A stretch of 64,000 nucleotides of DNA, taken from NCBI RefSeq assembly GCF_051201015.1, contig NZ_JBPEHI010000006.1. One strand, written 5' to 3'. Source of the DNA: Petrimonas sulfuriphila. Its GTDB lineage: Bacteria; Bacteroidota; Bacteroidia; Bacteroidales; Dysgonomonadaceae. The position numbers and the translations under genes were made by a program. The number at the start of each line of letters is the position of its first letter. Position 1 is the first letter of the stretch. The notes beneath the pieces were generated by a model. It had not been told where the DNA came from, did not search any database, and saw nothing but the letters and a program-made list of their open reading frames with translations. This document shows, piece by piece, positions 17,050 through 24,853 of the stretch.

Positions 17050-18231
17050 CTACATTGTTGCAAACTTCAAGCAAACCGGTTTGCTGACGTTAATATCTTG
17101 GCCAGTGTCGGTAAGAAGACCCGTTTCGTTGTTGATGGTAAAAACCTGAATCTTATTGTCATCTCGGCTAGCCACAAGTAACAACTTCCCGTTGGGTGTA
17201 ATCACGAAATTCCGGGGATGCCTTCCGGTCGGCTGATAACCGGCCTTGGCAAGGGTCCCGTCGTCCGGATCAATCGAGAATATAGCTATACCATCGGCTT
17301 TAAGCCGGTTGGAAGCGTATAGAAATTTTCCGTCCGGCGATACGTGAATATCTGCACTTCCACGTAAACCTTCCACGGAGTCAGTAGCAATTACTTGTTT
17401 TTCTTTCAGGTCACCCCGGTCGTAATCATACACAATTACATCGCCCGACAACTCACCCAATAAATAAAAATACTTACCGTTGGGGTAAAAATCAAAATGA
17501 CGTGGACCAGTACCGGCGGGAGTAGAGAATTCTTTCAGACTTGCCTGGGAAAGTACCGGCTGGCCCTCAAAAACCGAGCCAATAGCGTTATAGCGATATA
17601 TTTTATCTGTCCCCAGATCAGCAGCAAACAGGAATTTTCCGTCAGGAGAAAATCGGACGCTGTGAAGGTGAGAACTCTCCTGCCGGGTAGTATCGGGTCC
17701 TGATCCCTCAAAACCAATCACGGGGTCGGCGGAAGATAATGTGCCGTCATCATTTACCTGAAATATAGAAATGCTTCCACCTCCATAATTTGCCGTGAGA
17801 ACACTTTTGCCTGTTTTATCAATTTCAATAAAGCACGGTCCCGGACTTTCGGTGTTGCTCGAATTCAAATACTGAAGCACTCCTCTGCCTTTATCAAACG
17901 CAAATGTAACGGCAGTACTCTCTCCATCGCCGTTTTCACCTACAGCGTACACAAATTTCTCGTCAGGACTTACCACCAGATACGATGGATTCACGGCTTC
18001 GGCCAAGCTCAGAGAGTCGGATTTACCGGTTTCCGTATCAAATTTATACACATAAATACCCTGACTGCCTCCTTCAGAAGTATAGGTTCCCACAAGTAAA
18101 AACATATCGTCTGGCGTTGCCGATGCGACAACCTTATTCATTGTATCCATATCTTCTTTCTTTGTTTTTCTGCCGGTGCACGCTGCGAATAAAACAGCGA
18201 AGATAAGTGCGAAAATAATTTTTCTCTTCAT
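17050..18231 (-). CDS. Lactonase family beta-propeller lipoprotein (6-phosphogluconolactonase-like)
   Basis: This 393-aa protein has a lipoprotein signal ending FAAC, then a seven-bladed propeller of the Pgl/YbhE (lactonase, PF10282) family. Repeated blade motifs include VSPDEKFVYAVGENG, FSPDGKFLFAADLGTD, FYPNGKYFYLLGELSGD, VSPDGKFLYASNRL and ITPNGKLLLVASRDDN. Cytoplasmic members hydrolyse 6-phosphogluconolactone. The lipid anchor here suggests an envelope location and perhaps another lactone, so the reaction is uncertain. It stands alone on the minus strand between the terminator and the DUF5606 gene. Confidence 0.88.
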   Translation of the reverse strand: MKRKIIFALIFAVLFAACTGRKTKKEDMDTMNKVVASATPDDMFLLVGTYTSEGGSQGIYVYKFDTETGKSDSLSLAEAVNPSYLVVSPDEKFVYAVGENGDGESTAVTFAFDKGRGVLQYLNSSNTESPGPCFIEIDKTGKSVLTANYGGGSISIFQVNDDGTLSSADPVIGFEGSGPDTTRQESSHLHSVRFSPDGKFLFAADLGTDKIYRYNAIGSVFEGQPVLSQASLKEFSTPAGTGPRHFDFYPNGKYFYLLGELSGDVIVYDYDRGDLKEKQVIATDSVEGLRGSADIHVSPDGKFLYASNRLKADGIAIFSIDPDDGTLAKAGYQPTGRHPRNFVITPNGKLLLVASRDDNKIQVFTINNETGLLTDTGQDINVSKPVCLKFATM

Positions 18232-18454
18232 TTGTATTTTATTTGTTTGTTAGCTTGAAGTCAAGTTATTGTTATAATATTCACTGAATTTGCACACGTA
18301 TGGTGATCCTTGCTGAATCTTTCAACGAACGATACTTTGTATCTAGTTTAATACGAATTAATCTGACACATGCGAAATTACATCTTTTTACGGATATAAC
18401 CATCTCCGAGAAAAACAATTGCCGTTTTATGTTGTGAAATTGCCGGAGACTGTG

Positions 18455-18462
18455 TATTTTTG
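18455..18462 (+). promoter_or_regulatory. -7 promoter element for DUF5606-cdsA
   Basis: TATTTTTG fits TAnnTTTG, 29 nt before the ATG at 18492. A weak TTGT lies at 18432-18435 with 19-nt spacing. The 260-nt gap 18232-18491 shows no gene. Confidence 0.45.
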
Positions 18463-18491
18463 CAAACTATTTTGAACTAAAAAAAACAAAT

Positions 18492-18932
18492 ATGCTAACG
18501 AAAATATTGTCTGTTTCCGGAAAGCCGGGTTTATATAAACTAATCTCTACCAGTAAGAACCTTAATATCGTGGAATCTCTTCTCGATGGCAAAAGAATTC
18601 CCGTTTATTTGACCGAAAAAGTAGTTGCCCTCAGCGATGTATCTATCTACACAACCGAGGAAGATATGCCGTTGCGCGAAGTTTTTCAGAAAATAAAAGA
18701 AAAAGAAAATGGAGAAAAAACGGTTCTTGGGTCAAAGTCATCCAACGGAGAAGTTTTCCGCTATTTCGAGGAAATACTGCCTAACTACGATACCGAAAAA
18801 GTATACGCTTCGGACATAAAAAAGATATTGAACTGGTATAATATTCTTATCAACAGTGGGATCGATTTTGACCAAGAGGAGCCCAATACCGAAGAACCTG
18901 CCGGAACCGAACCGGAAAACAACGAAAAATAA
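18492..18932 (+). CDS. DUF5606 conserved protein
   Basis: This 146-aa cytoplasmic protein is of a family I recognise from Bacteroidetes genomes as DUF5606. The N-terminal half (about 1-75) is a compact domain beginning LTKILSVSGKPGLYKLIS. The middle (about 80-122) is helical, and the last 25 residues are acidic (TEEPAGTEPENNEK). No catalytic motif is evident. It lies 6 nt upstream of cdsA in the same direction, so the two are probably cotranscribed. Function is unknown. Confidence 0.85.
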   Translation: MLTKILSVSGKPGLYKLISTSKNLNIVESLLDGKRIPVYLTEKVVALSDVSIYTTEEDMPLREVFQKIKEKENGEKTVLGSKSSNGEVFRYFEEILPNYDTEKVYASDIKKILNWYNILINSGIDFDQEEPNTEEPAGTEPENNEK

Positions 18933-18938
18933 AGTAAA

Positions 18939-19775
18939 TTGAACCCTAAAAATTTGTTCACTCGGATAGTAGCGGGAATTATATACATTGCCGTTATTTT
19001 GGTGGGTATTCTGGGAGGTAAATACTCTTTTATCGGAGTTTTCGGTTTATTTTTAATTATCGGACTTTACGAATTTTACCGGATGACCGAAAAAAACACC
19101 TCTCACGCCATCAGTAAAGCCTTCAATATTGCTTCCGGGTTTCTTATTTTTCTTTCGGCATATCTTTATTTGGAGAATATTTGCAAAATTGCATTGCCCT
19201 TGACCTCCATAACCTACCTGCTTATTCTTTTTGCTTCGGCAATCTTCATAAACAGGAAAGATATTCTTCATGCTATCATCTATTCCTTTTTTGGACAAAT
19301 CTACATTACGCTACCACTATCCATACTGATGCTTTTGTCCTATCAGTATCAGACACTTTCCAACGAGTATTATTATGCTTTTGTTTTGGCTATTTTTGTT
19401 TTTATCTGGGTAAATGATACGGCGGCTTTTGTGGTAGGTTCTCTCCTGGGCAAGCACAAGTTTATCGAAAGGATTTCTCCCAGGAAAACCGTCGAAGGTT
19501 TCATCGGGGGAATTGTATTTTCGGTCTCGGCCGCAGTTATTCTTTCAGCCTTCTTTACCGACTATTCGTTAGCTTTCTGGATAGGATTCAGCATTATTAC
19601 AGCACTCTTCGGCACTCTGGGGGACCTGTTTGAGTCACTAATTAAAAGAACTTACGAGGTAAAGGATTCTGGTAGCCTCATCCCCGGACACGGAGGTATT
19701 CTCGACCGAATAGATAGCCTCCTTATTGCCATTCCGGCAGTCTACATTTATCTCGCTGTTATGCTTATTTCCTAA
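18939..19775 (+). CDS. cdsA: Phosphatidate cytidylyltransferase CdsA, TTG start
   Basis: This is the integral-membrane enzyme that makes CDP-diacylglycerol from CTP and phosphatidic acid, the branch point of phospholipid synthesis. The protein is 278 aa with about seven membrane helices. The C-terminal signature is clear: the segment from FESLIKRTYEVKDSGSLIPG through HGGILDRIDSLL carries the metal- and CTP-binding residues. The frame starts with TTG at 18939, 6 nt after the DUF5606 stop. No in-frame ATG lies upstream, and the first 13 residues (MNPKNLFTRIVAG) look native. Expression probably depends on coupling to the upstream gene. Confidence 0.94.
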   Translation: MNPKNLFTRIVAGIIYIAVILVGILGGKYSFIGVFGLFLIIGLYEFYRMTEKNTSHAISKAFNIASGFLIFLSAYLYLENICKIALPLTSITYLLILFASAIFINRKDILHAIIYSFFGQIYITLPLSILMLLSYQYQTLSNEYYYAFVLAIFVFIWVNDTAAFVVGSLLGKHKFIERISPRKTVEGFIGGIVFSVSAAVILSAFFTDYSLAFWIGFSIITALFGTLGDLFESLIKRTYEVKDSGSLIPGHGGILDRIDSLLIAIPAVYIYLAVMLIS

Positions 19776-19808
19776 CCTTGTTTTTTCTAAAAAAAAACAG
19801 GTTGTTTT
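19774..19808 (+). terminator. Probable terminator after cdsA
   Basis: A stem with one bulged T (19774-19786 with 19792-19803) closes a loop of about 5 nt and is followed by GTTTT. It begins within the cdsA stop codon. Confidence 0.5.
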
Positions 19809-19872
19809 CATTGAACTTTTGTAGCGTATTGCTGTTTCAATTAAAATTGTCATACACTTAACACGTATTAAG

Positions 19873-20091
19873 ATGAACAAGAAAGCAATTGGAACAAACG
19901 CCGGCATTATCTGGAATTTGTTGAACAGCAGTGAGAAATGGGACGTCTCTCAATTGATGCAAAAATCAGGCTTAACGGAAATAGAAGTGTACACGGCTAT
20001 CGGTTGGCTAGCCCGCGAAGATAAGATAGAAATTGAGGAAAAACCAAACAATAAACACTATTACTACCTCATTGTAGACTATTATTTCTGA
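19873..20091 (+). CDS. DUF2582 winged-helix protein
   Basis: This 72-aa protein consists of a single winged helix-turn-helix domain of the DUF2582 type. The recognition region reads WDVSQLMQKSGLTEIEVYTA, followed by the wing EDKIEIEEKPNNKHYYYL. Proteins of this family are small, often standalone and uncharacterised; DNA binding is presumed from the fold. It stands alone, flanked by terminators, so its targets cannot be deduced. Confidence 0.85.
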   Translation: MNKKAIGTNAGIIWNLLNSSEKWDVSQLMQKSGLTEIEVYTAIGWLAREDKIEIEEKPNNKHYYYLIVDYYF

Positions 20092-20111
20092 TCAAATCTG
20101 AGAACGAAAAT

Positions 20112-20145
20112 AAAAATCCGACATCAGTGACGATGCCGGATTTTT
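20112..20145 (+). terminator. Intrinsic terminator after the DUF2582 gene
   Basis: The stem AAAAATCCG/CGGATTTTT, extended by CATC/GATG after one mismatch, has a 6-nt loop and runs into a T-rich tail (TTTTTATTTT). Confidence 0.85.
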
Positions 20146-20234
20146 ATTTTTTAACACTTATGAATGCAACGTTTTCGGCCGTTTCTCCATCTATATATTG
20201 TTAACAACTCAATTAGGTATAAAATCGGCCCAAA

Positions 20235-21005
20235 ATGAAAAAATTACTGTCTTTGTTTTTACTTATTTCGCTCATCTTAATTTCGTGTGAAAAGATTGAT
20301 TCATCCCTTATCGGGAGCTGGAGATTAAACGAAACAAACTATCGTATAACCGCCAATCAGGACTTTACGTTTACGAATGTTTTCGGTTCTCCTTGGAAAG
20401 GAACAATAAAGATCGACAACAAAGACCTAAATCCAATGTTATTCAACTATTATTTCGAAAATGTCTGGGGACAAACATTGTTTGCTTCAGAAAATGTAAG
20501 TTTTACCTTTGCAGGTCCCAATCGTTTAGAGATTTATTATGAAAACGCACTTTATTTACTTGAAAAAGAGTATATATTTAATATTTCAACAGGATTATTC
20601 AAAGTGGATGGAACAGCCAAATACCAAGACAGAACCCTACAAATAGCCATTGAATTAACTATGCCGAAAGTAGAACTGAAAAAAGGAGCTCAATTTTTAG
20701 TTAAAGACGGATACAATTTCATGCCATATAGACACCTCTGGTTAAACAATGGAGGAAAGTTACAAACTGACTATTTAACAGGCGACATTATGGACAGATT
20801 ATCAGGAAAATGGAATATAAGTGACAATAAAATAAACATTAATTTGAAAAATCGTGCAAGCGATATTTATCAATACCGATTTAACAATGATAAATTGCTG
20901 TTGTCGAAAGAAAAGAATACAAAAGAGCAGCTTCCGCACCACATATCGCCGTTTGCCGATAAAATAAGTAATACCACGTATCAAGCACTTTATACGCGGG
21001 AGTAA
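20235..21005 (+). CDS. Lipoprotein of unknown function
   Basis: This 256-aa protein has a lipoprotein signal ending LISC at about residue 18. The mature part is rich in beta-strand and aromatic residues. The start SSLIGSWRLNETNYRITANQ and a second similar stretch near residues 185-205 (DRLSGKWNISDNKININ) suggest two lipocalin-like half-domains that begin with a G-[SK]-W motif. I do not recognise a named family. It is flanked by terminators on both sides and is monocistronic. Confidence 0.75.
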   Translation: MKKLLSLFLLISLILISCEKIDSSLIGSWRLNETNYRITANQDFTFTNVFGSPWKGTIKIDNKDLNPMLFNYYFENVWGQTLFASENVSFTFAGPNRLEIYYENALYLLEKEYIFNISTGLFKVDGTAKYQDRTLQIAIELTMPKVELKKGAQFLVKDGYNFMPYRHLWLNNGGKLQTDYLTGDIMDRLSGKWNISDNKININLKNRASDIYQYRFNNDKLLLSKEKNTKEQLPHHISPFADKISNTTYQALYTRE

Positions 21006-21008
21006 CAA

Positions 21009-21038
21009 AAAATCCGAAACAGGAATATCTCGGATTTT
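21009..21038. terminator. Bidirectional terminator between the lipoprotein gene and galE
   Basis: A perfect 9-bp stem (21009-21017 with 21030-21038) is flanked by A-rich and T-rich ends, so it can stop transcripts from both convergent genes. Confidence 0.8.
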
Positions 21039-21080
21039 ATTTAAATTTGTAAATCTAAAATTGTAATTCGTAAATTAAAA

Positions 21081-22115
21081 TCACATTATTCCCCTTTCGC
21101 GTAAACGCTGCTGCCACTTCCAAGCAGAAGCCATTGTATTTTCGATAGTTTCTTTTGCTGTCCAGCCAAGAACGTTGTTCGCTTTATCGGGATTAGCCCA
21201 TATTTGCTCAATATCGCCCTCTCTTCGCCCTACAATACTATAATTCAGCGACTTGCCAGAAACTTTCTCGAAAATATCAATCAGTTCCAACACCGACACC
21301 CCCTTTCCCGTGCCAAGATTAAAAACTTCCACCTTTTCGTCCGATTTATCCGAGAGCATTCGCTCAACTGCGGTCACGTGCGCTTTGGCCAGGTCCACCA
21401 CATTGATGAAATCGCGAATGCATGAACCGTCAGGAGTATTGTAATCATTACCGAAAACACTTAGTTGTTCACGGATTCCAATGCCGGTTTGCGTAATATA
21501 CGGCACAAGATTTTGCGGTACCCCGATAGGCAGTTCTCCGATTTCGGCGGATGGATGTGCTCCAATTGGATTAAAATAACGCAAAATAATGCTCTTTACA
21601 GGTGCACCTGAATAAATAAAATCCCGAATTATTTCTTCGTTTATTTGTTTAGTATTTCCGTAAGGCGACTCAGCGGGCTTTATAGGAGCACTTTCATCGA
21701 TAGGATTGTTATCGGGTTCACCGTAAACCGTGCATGAGGATGAAAAAACAATCCCTTTCACGTGAAACTGAGGCATCAGTTCCAACAGGTTTATCAACGA
21801 CACCAGGTTATTGCGGTAATACATCAGCGGTTTTTGAACCGATTCACCCACCGCTTTACTGGCAGCAAAATGGATAATACCATCAATACCCTGATATTTC
21901 TCAAACAAGGATTTCAATGCCTGAAAATCAATACAGTCGAGCTTTTCGAAAACAGGACGTACTCCTGTAATTTTGAAAATCCCCTCAATTACCTCTGCAT
22001 TTGAATTGGATAAATTATCTATAATGATCACTTCATAACCGGCCTGTTGCAGTTCAACTACCGTGTGCGAACCAATATATCCGGTTCCACCTGTAACAAG
22101 AATTTTTTTTGACAT
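21081..22115 (-). CDS. galE: UDP-glucose 4-epimerase GalE
   Basis: This NAD-dependent epimerase interconverts UDP-glucose and UDP-galactose (and often the N-acetyl sugars) for glycan synthesis. The Rossmann motif is VTGGTGYIGSHTV. The catalytic Ser-Tyr-Lys set is in VFSSSCTVYGEP and SPYGNTKQINEE. The C-terminal segment GTGKGVSVLELIDIF is family-typical. The frame opens at 22145, but the ATG at 22115 (MSKKILVTGG) starts directly at the Rossmann fold and gives the normal 344 aa. A CAAAGTTA (minus-strand TAACTTTG) at 22145-22152 is a plausible -7 element and supports the shorter start. Confidence 0.95.
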   Translation of the reverse strand: MSKKILVTGGTGYIGSHTVVELQQAGYEVIIIDNLSNSNAEVIEGIFKITGVRPVFEKLDCIDFQALKSLFEKYQGIDGIIHFAASKAVGESVQKPLMYYRNNLVSLINLLELMPQFHVKGIVFSSSCTVYGEPDNNPIDESAPIKPAESPYGNTKQINEEIIRDFIYSGAPVKSIILRYFNPIGAHPSAEIGELPIGVPQNLVPYITQTGIGIREQLSVFGNDYNTPDGSCIRDFINVVDLAKAHVTAVERMLSDKSDEKVEVFNLGTGKGVSVLELIDIFEKVSGKSLNYSIVGRREGDIEQIWANPDKANNVLGWTAKETIENTMASAWKWQQRLRERGIM

Positions 22116-22304
22116 AAAGAATAATTTCAGCTTAAAGTAAGCCACAAAGTTAATAAAATAACAGGTGATTTATCTGCTTTTCTGTTATTTCCCGTTAAAA
22201 ACTAAGTCTACGGCATACGATTCCCTTATCCGGTAAAATGCCGTAAAGGCCAATTAAAAAAACCAATATTGCCGTTAAAATATGTTTTAATCAAAGTTTT
22301 TTTC

Positions 22305-22312
22305 TATTTTTG
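22305..22312 (+). promoter_or_regulatory. -7 promoter element that fixes the FemAB-like start
   Basis: TATTTTTG matches TAnnTTTG. Transcription would begin near 22318, so the upstream TTG at 22310 cannot be the start codon. The ATG at 22328 lies about 10 nt into the transcript. Confidence 0.5.
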
Positions 22313-22327
22313 TGTAGATTGCAAACA

Positions 22328-23311
22328 ATGGAATATCAGGTTAAAATATACGGTAAAAAGGAGGATCTTCCTCCCTTGAACGATGTGAAATTCTTTCACT
22401 ACGTATCTTCTTTTGACTGGAACCAAAACATTTCATTTTACAGGCCTATGATGCTTATTGTTTTTTGCGATGAGAAACCTATAGCATCTATGTTTGCACT
22501 AATTATGCGGATCAATCGGCTGATGTACGGCTCGGTGTTTAAAAGATGTTACATTTCGCAGCAACCCAGCTTTTACGAGGAAAACGTCAACAAAATAGAG
22601 ATTTTCAACCTACTCATTTCTTCCTTGGTGAAAGAAGTTGAAAACAAGGTTTTCTTTATTGAATACCGAAATTTAAACGACGCAGTTTTTGGGTATAAGG
22701 GATTTCGTGAAAATGGGTTTTATTCCGCAAAATGGATTAACGTGAGAAACTCGTTGCAGCGAAAACGAAAGATATGGGATCAGCTGTCTTCCACCCGGAA
22801 AAATCAGGTCAACAAAGCCCGGCGGAAAGGTGTTGTTGTTGAAGAACTCACCTCACACGATAAATTACGGGAGATTTACAAATTAATCGACAAATCCAGA
22901 AACTGGAAAATGTCTAAGAAGTTTCCGCCTTACCAATACTTCGAGAATTTTTTCAACTGTTACGTTTCCCTGGGAAAGGGAAAGATACTGATCAGCCGTT
23001 ACAACGAGAAAATCATTGGTGGAATTATTCTCGGATTTGAGCAAAAAACGGTTTATGTACTTTATTTTTGGGGGAAAGAAAAAAGGTACAAAACATATTA
23101 TCCTACCGTCTTCACAATTTTTTCAGCCATGGAAATGGCTGAAAAAGAGGGATATGAGTTTTTCGACTTTATGGACTCAGGCTACCTGAATATTAATGCA
23201 GGAAAACCTCGTTTCCTGCTTCAATTCGGGGGAAAACCCAAATCGACAAGACGCTGGTACCGCTTCAATTGGCGCTTACTCAATTTTTTTGCAAAAAAAA
23301 TACACGATTGA
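22328..23311 (+). CDS. FemAB/GNAT-like acyl- or aminoacyltransferase
   Basis: This 327-aa protein has two GNAT-type folds as in FemX/FemAB and BioF2-like proteins. The second domain holds the clearest signals: SSTRKNQVNKARRKGVVVEE, then KILISRYNEKIIGGIILGFE, then MAEKEGYEFFDFMDSGYLN. Family members transfer amino acids to peptidoglycan precursors or acyl groups to polysaccharide components; the substrate here is unknown. The frame extends upstream to a TTG at 22310, but that codon lies in the promoter element. The gene is single, opposite to galE. Confidence 0.8.
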   Translation: MEYQVKIYGKKEDLPPLNDVKFFHYVSSFDWNQNISFYRPMMLIVFCDEKPIASMFALIMRINRLMYGSVFKRCYISQQPSFYEENVNKIEIFNLLISSLVKEVENKVFFIEYRNLNDAVFGYKGFRENGFYSAKWINVRNSLQRKRKIWDQLSSTRKNQVNKARRKGVVVEELTSHDKLREIYKLIDKSRNWKMSKKFPPYQYFENFFNCYVSLGKGKILISRYNEKIIGGIILGFEQKTVYVLYFWGKEKRYKTYYPTVFTIFSAMEMAEKEGYEFFDFMDSGYLNINAGKPRFLLQFGGKPKSTRRWYRFNWRLLNFFAKKIHD

Positions 23312-23436
23312 CGGGGATAAAAAAACTTTCCGGAAACCTGTAATGCAAAATTGTGTAAACAATTTTGTATGCACTCGATTGCATAAAGCCTTTTAGATTA
23401 AATAAAGTTAAGCTAGGCCATTTTTTTATTCATTCA

Positions 23437-23468
23437 TTTGGCTGTAAATAAAAAGCACGCTATATTTG
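23437..23468 (+). promoter_or_regulatory. Strong promoter with no protein gene behind it
   Basis: TTTG at 23437-23440, exactly 20 nt, then TATATTTG at 23461-23468 is a perfect Bacteroidetes promoter on the plus strand. The next annotated gene is on the minus strand, so it must drive the short transcript that ends at the terminator at 23514-23543. Confidence 0.75.
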
Positions 23469-23472
23469 TATC

Positions 23473-23543
23473 GTGTTTTTCATGGTATTAGATTTAAGGT
23501 TAACAATGGAGATTGGTTGTCGTGAGACAACCATTTTCTTTTT
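23473..23543 (+). ncRNA. Candidate free-standing small RNA of about 70 nt
   Basis: The transcript is defined by the promoter at 23437-23468 and a textbook terminator at 23514-23543: an 8-bp stem with a GTGA tetraloop, then TTTTCTTTTT. Between them lie about 40 nt of mostly unpaired sequence. A 22-codon reading frame (ATG at 23482, stop at 23548) spans the hairpin but reads through the T-tract, so coding is unlikely. The unit sits in the 264-nt gap between the FemAB-like gene and plsC. Its role is unknown. The Bacteroidales-1 family in Rfam would be one comparison, but I cannot confirm a match. Confidence 0.6.
23514..23543 (+). terminator. Intrinsic terminator of the small RNA
   Basis: TGGTTGTC (23514-23521), loop GTGA, GACAACCA (23526-23533), then a T-tract to 23543. 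The tetraloop is of the stable GNRA class. Confidence 0.88.
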
Positions 23544-23575
23544 ATATTGATCCACACTCCGGATTCCTTTTAGTT

Positions 23576-24319
23576 TTAATCTTTAAACTTCTCCCACAAA
23601 GCAGAATGAATGATTTTCCTTGATTCATCTATCAATGTAGGGATATCGCATTCATTCAAATTTTCAGTACAAATAGGCTTGTGAATAATCAATTCCAGTT
23701 TATTGGGTTTTAAACAAAGTGAGCCACGTTTCATCACATCGAAAGGGCCGTTAATTGTTAGCGGAACGATAGGTAATCTGAGGTCGTAAGCAATCTGATA
23801 AGCTCCCCTTTTAAAATGTCCCAGTTTCCCGGTACGTGACCGGGCTCCTTCAGGAAAGAGCATAATGGAAACATCATCCGTCATTTTCTTTTTGGCTTCA
23901 CGAATCGTATTGGCACGAGCTGCAGGGCTGGAATTATCCACAAAAACGTGGCCGGCCATTTCCGATGCAAAGCCTACCAAAGGTATATTGCGTAAGCTGG
24001 CTTTTTGTACCCATTTTATGTTCTGGTTCAAAAAACCGTAAATTAAAAAAATGTCGAAAGCTCCTTGATGATTGGCTACAAAAACATAAGACTGTTTAGA
24101 ATTGAGATTTTCGTGTCCGCTGCTCTTTATCCGGCATAAAGCCAGCCAGCAAGTCATTCTTGACCACCATCTCGGGGGCACATATCCCCAATACCGACTT
24201 CCAAAAACGGGAGCAAAGACCATTACCGTCAATGCTGTTAAAATAGTAAACAGAAGGAAAATGGGCGCAAAAATAAGCCACTGGTATAAAAATATGAAAA
24301 TCCTTTTTATCAACTTCAT
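23576..24319 (-). CDS. plsC: 1-acyl-sn-glycerol-3-phosphate acyltransferase, PlsC-like
   Basis: This 247-aa membrane-associated enzyme adds the second acyl chain to lysophosphatidate. A hydrophobic N-terminus (about 7-35) anchors it. The catalytic HX4D motif is NHQGAFD, and the glycerol-phosphate-binding motif is FPEGARSRTGKLGHFKRGA. PLTINGPFDVMKRG provides the later conserved block. It is monocistronic. Distant relatives acylate other lipids, but the motifs fit the AGPAT family well. Confidence 0.9.
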   Translation of the reverse strand: MKLIKRIFIFLYQWLIFAPIFLLFTILTALTVMVFAPVFGSRYWGYVPPRWWSRMTCWLALCRIKSSGHENLNSKQSYVFVANHQGAFDIFLIYGFLNQNIKWVQKASLRNIPLVGFASEMAGHVFVDNSSPAARANTIREAKKKMTDDVSIMLFPEGARSRTGKLGHFKRGAYQIAYDLRLPIVPLTINGPFDVMKRGSLCLKPNKLELIIHKPICTENLNECDIPTLIDESRKIIHSALWEKFKD

Positions 24320-24508
24320 AACACAAGAAAATTCGCACTAACAAAAATAATCATTTTTTGCTATCCCCTGATTATAAAAAAGGTTGTTTTCAACTTCATG
24401 AAGGTTTTTGATGTCATAATTGAATTTTTAGCTTAAATAATTTTATTATTTGTGGAATTTTGTGTTTATTTGTGCTACGAAATCAAAAACATAATATAAT
24501 AAACACAC

Positions 24509-24793
24509 ATGAAAGAATTAGCAAGGTATTCAGGCGTAATAGTAATGATTATTGGCGTGCTGATTTTGGCGCTTCCTTTTTTTAGCGGAACGACCAACAA
24601 CACAAACCTTTTAATTGGTTTACTATTGGTAATTGAGGGTTTTTTGGGGCATCTCTATGTGAATAACATGAAAAAAGGAACTATTGTGGGTAACATTGTC
24701 TGGGCAATTATTCTTCTGGTTGTTCCCTATTTTTTGTTCACAGCAATGAAAAATCTGGCATACAGTAAAGACGAGTTTGCGCTGTATAATTAA
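24509..24793 (+). CDS. Small membrane protein of unknown function
   Basis: This 94-aa protein has three predicted membrane helices (about residues 8-27, 33-52 and 60-80) and a short charged tail. No family motif is recognisable beyond hydrophobic pattern. It is preceded by an AT-rich region and followed by a very strong bidirectional terminator, so it is a single-gene unit. The assignment as a real gene rests on its clean start (ATG after an A-rich leader), coding-like composition and the terminator just after its stop. Confidence 0.7.
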   Translation: MKELARYSGVIVMIIGVLILALPFFSGTTNNTNLLIGLLLVIEGFLGHLYVNNMKKGTIVGNIVWAIILLVVPYFLFTAMKNLAYSKDEFALYN

Positions 24794-24805
24794 TTACAAA
24801 AATTG

Positions 24806-24853
24806 CATAACACAAAAAAAGAGGATTAAAAAATCCTCTTTTTTTGTGTTATG
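24806..24853. terminator. Bidirectional terminator, 22-bp perfect stem
   Basis: CATAACAC at 24806 pairs with GTGTTATG ending at 24853, continuing without mismatch to an AAAA loop at 24828-24831. The stem contains A7 and T7 runs that serve both directions. The stop codon of the FabH-like gene lies inside it. Confidence 0.93.

Noticed and set aside
22310..22327. TTG start giving six extra codons in the FemAB-like gene
   Set aside because: The codon lies within a TATTTTTG promoter element, so it would not be transcribed.
23482..23550. 22-codon frame inside the small RNA
   Set aside because: It runs through the terminator hairpin and T-tract, so a full mRNA would rarely exist. Kept only as an alternative to test.
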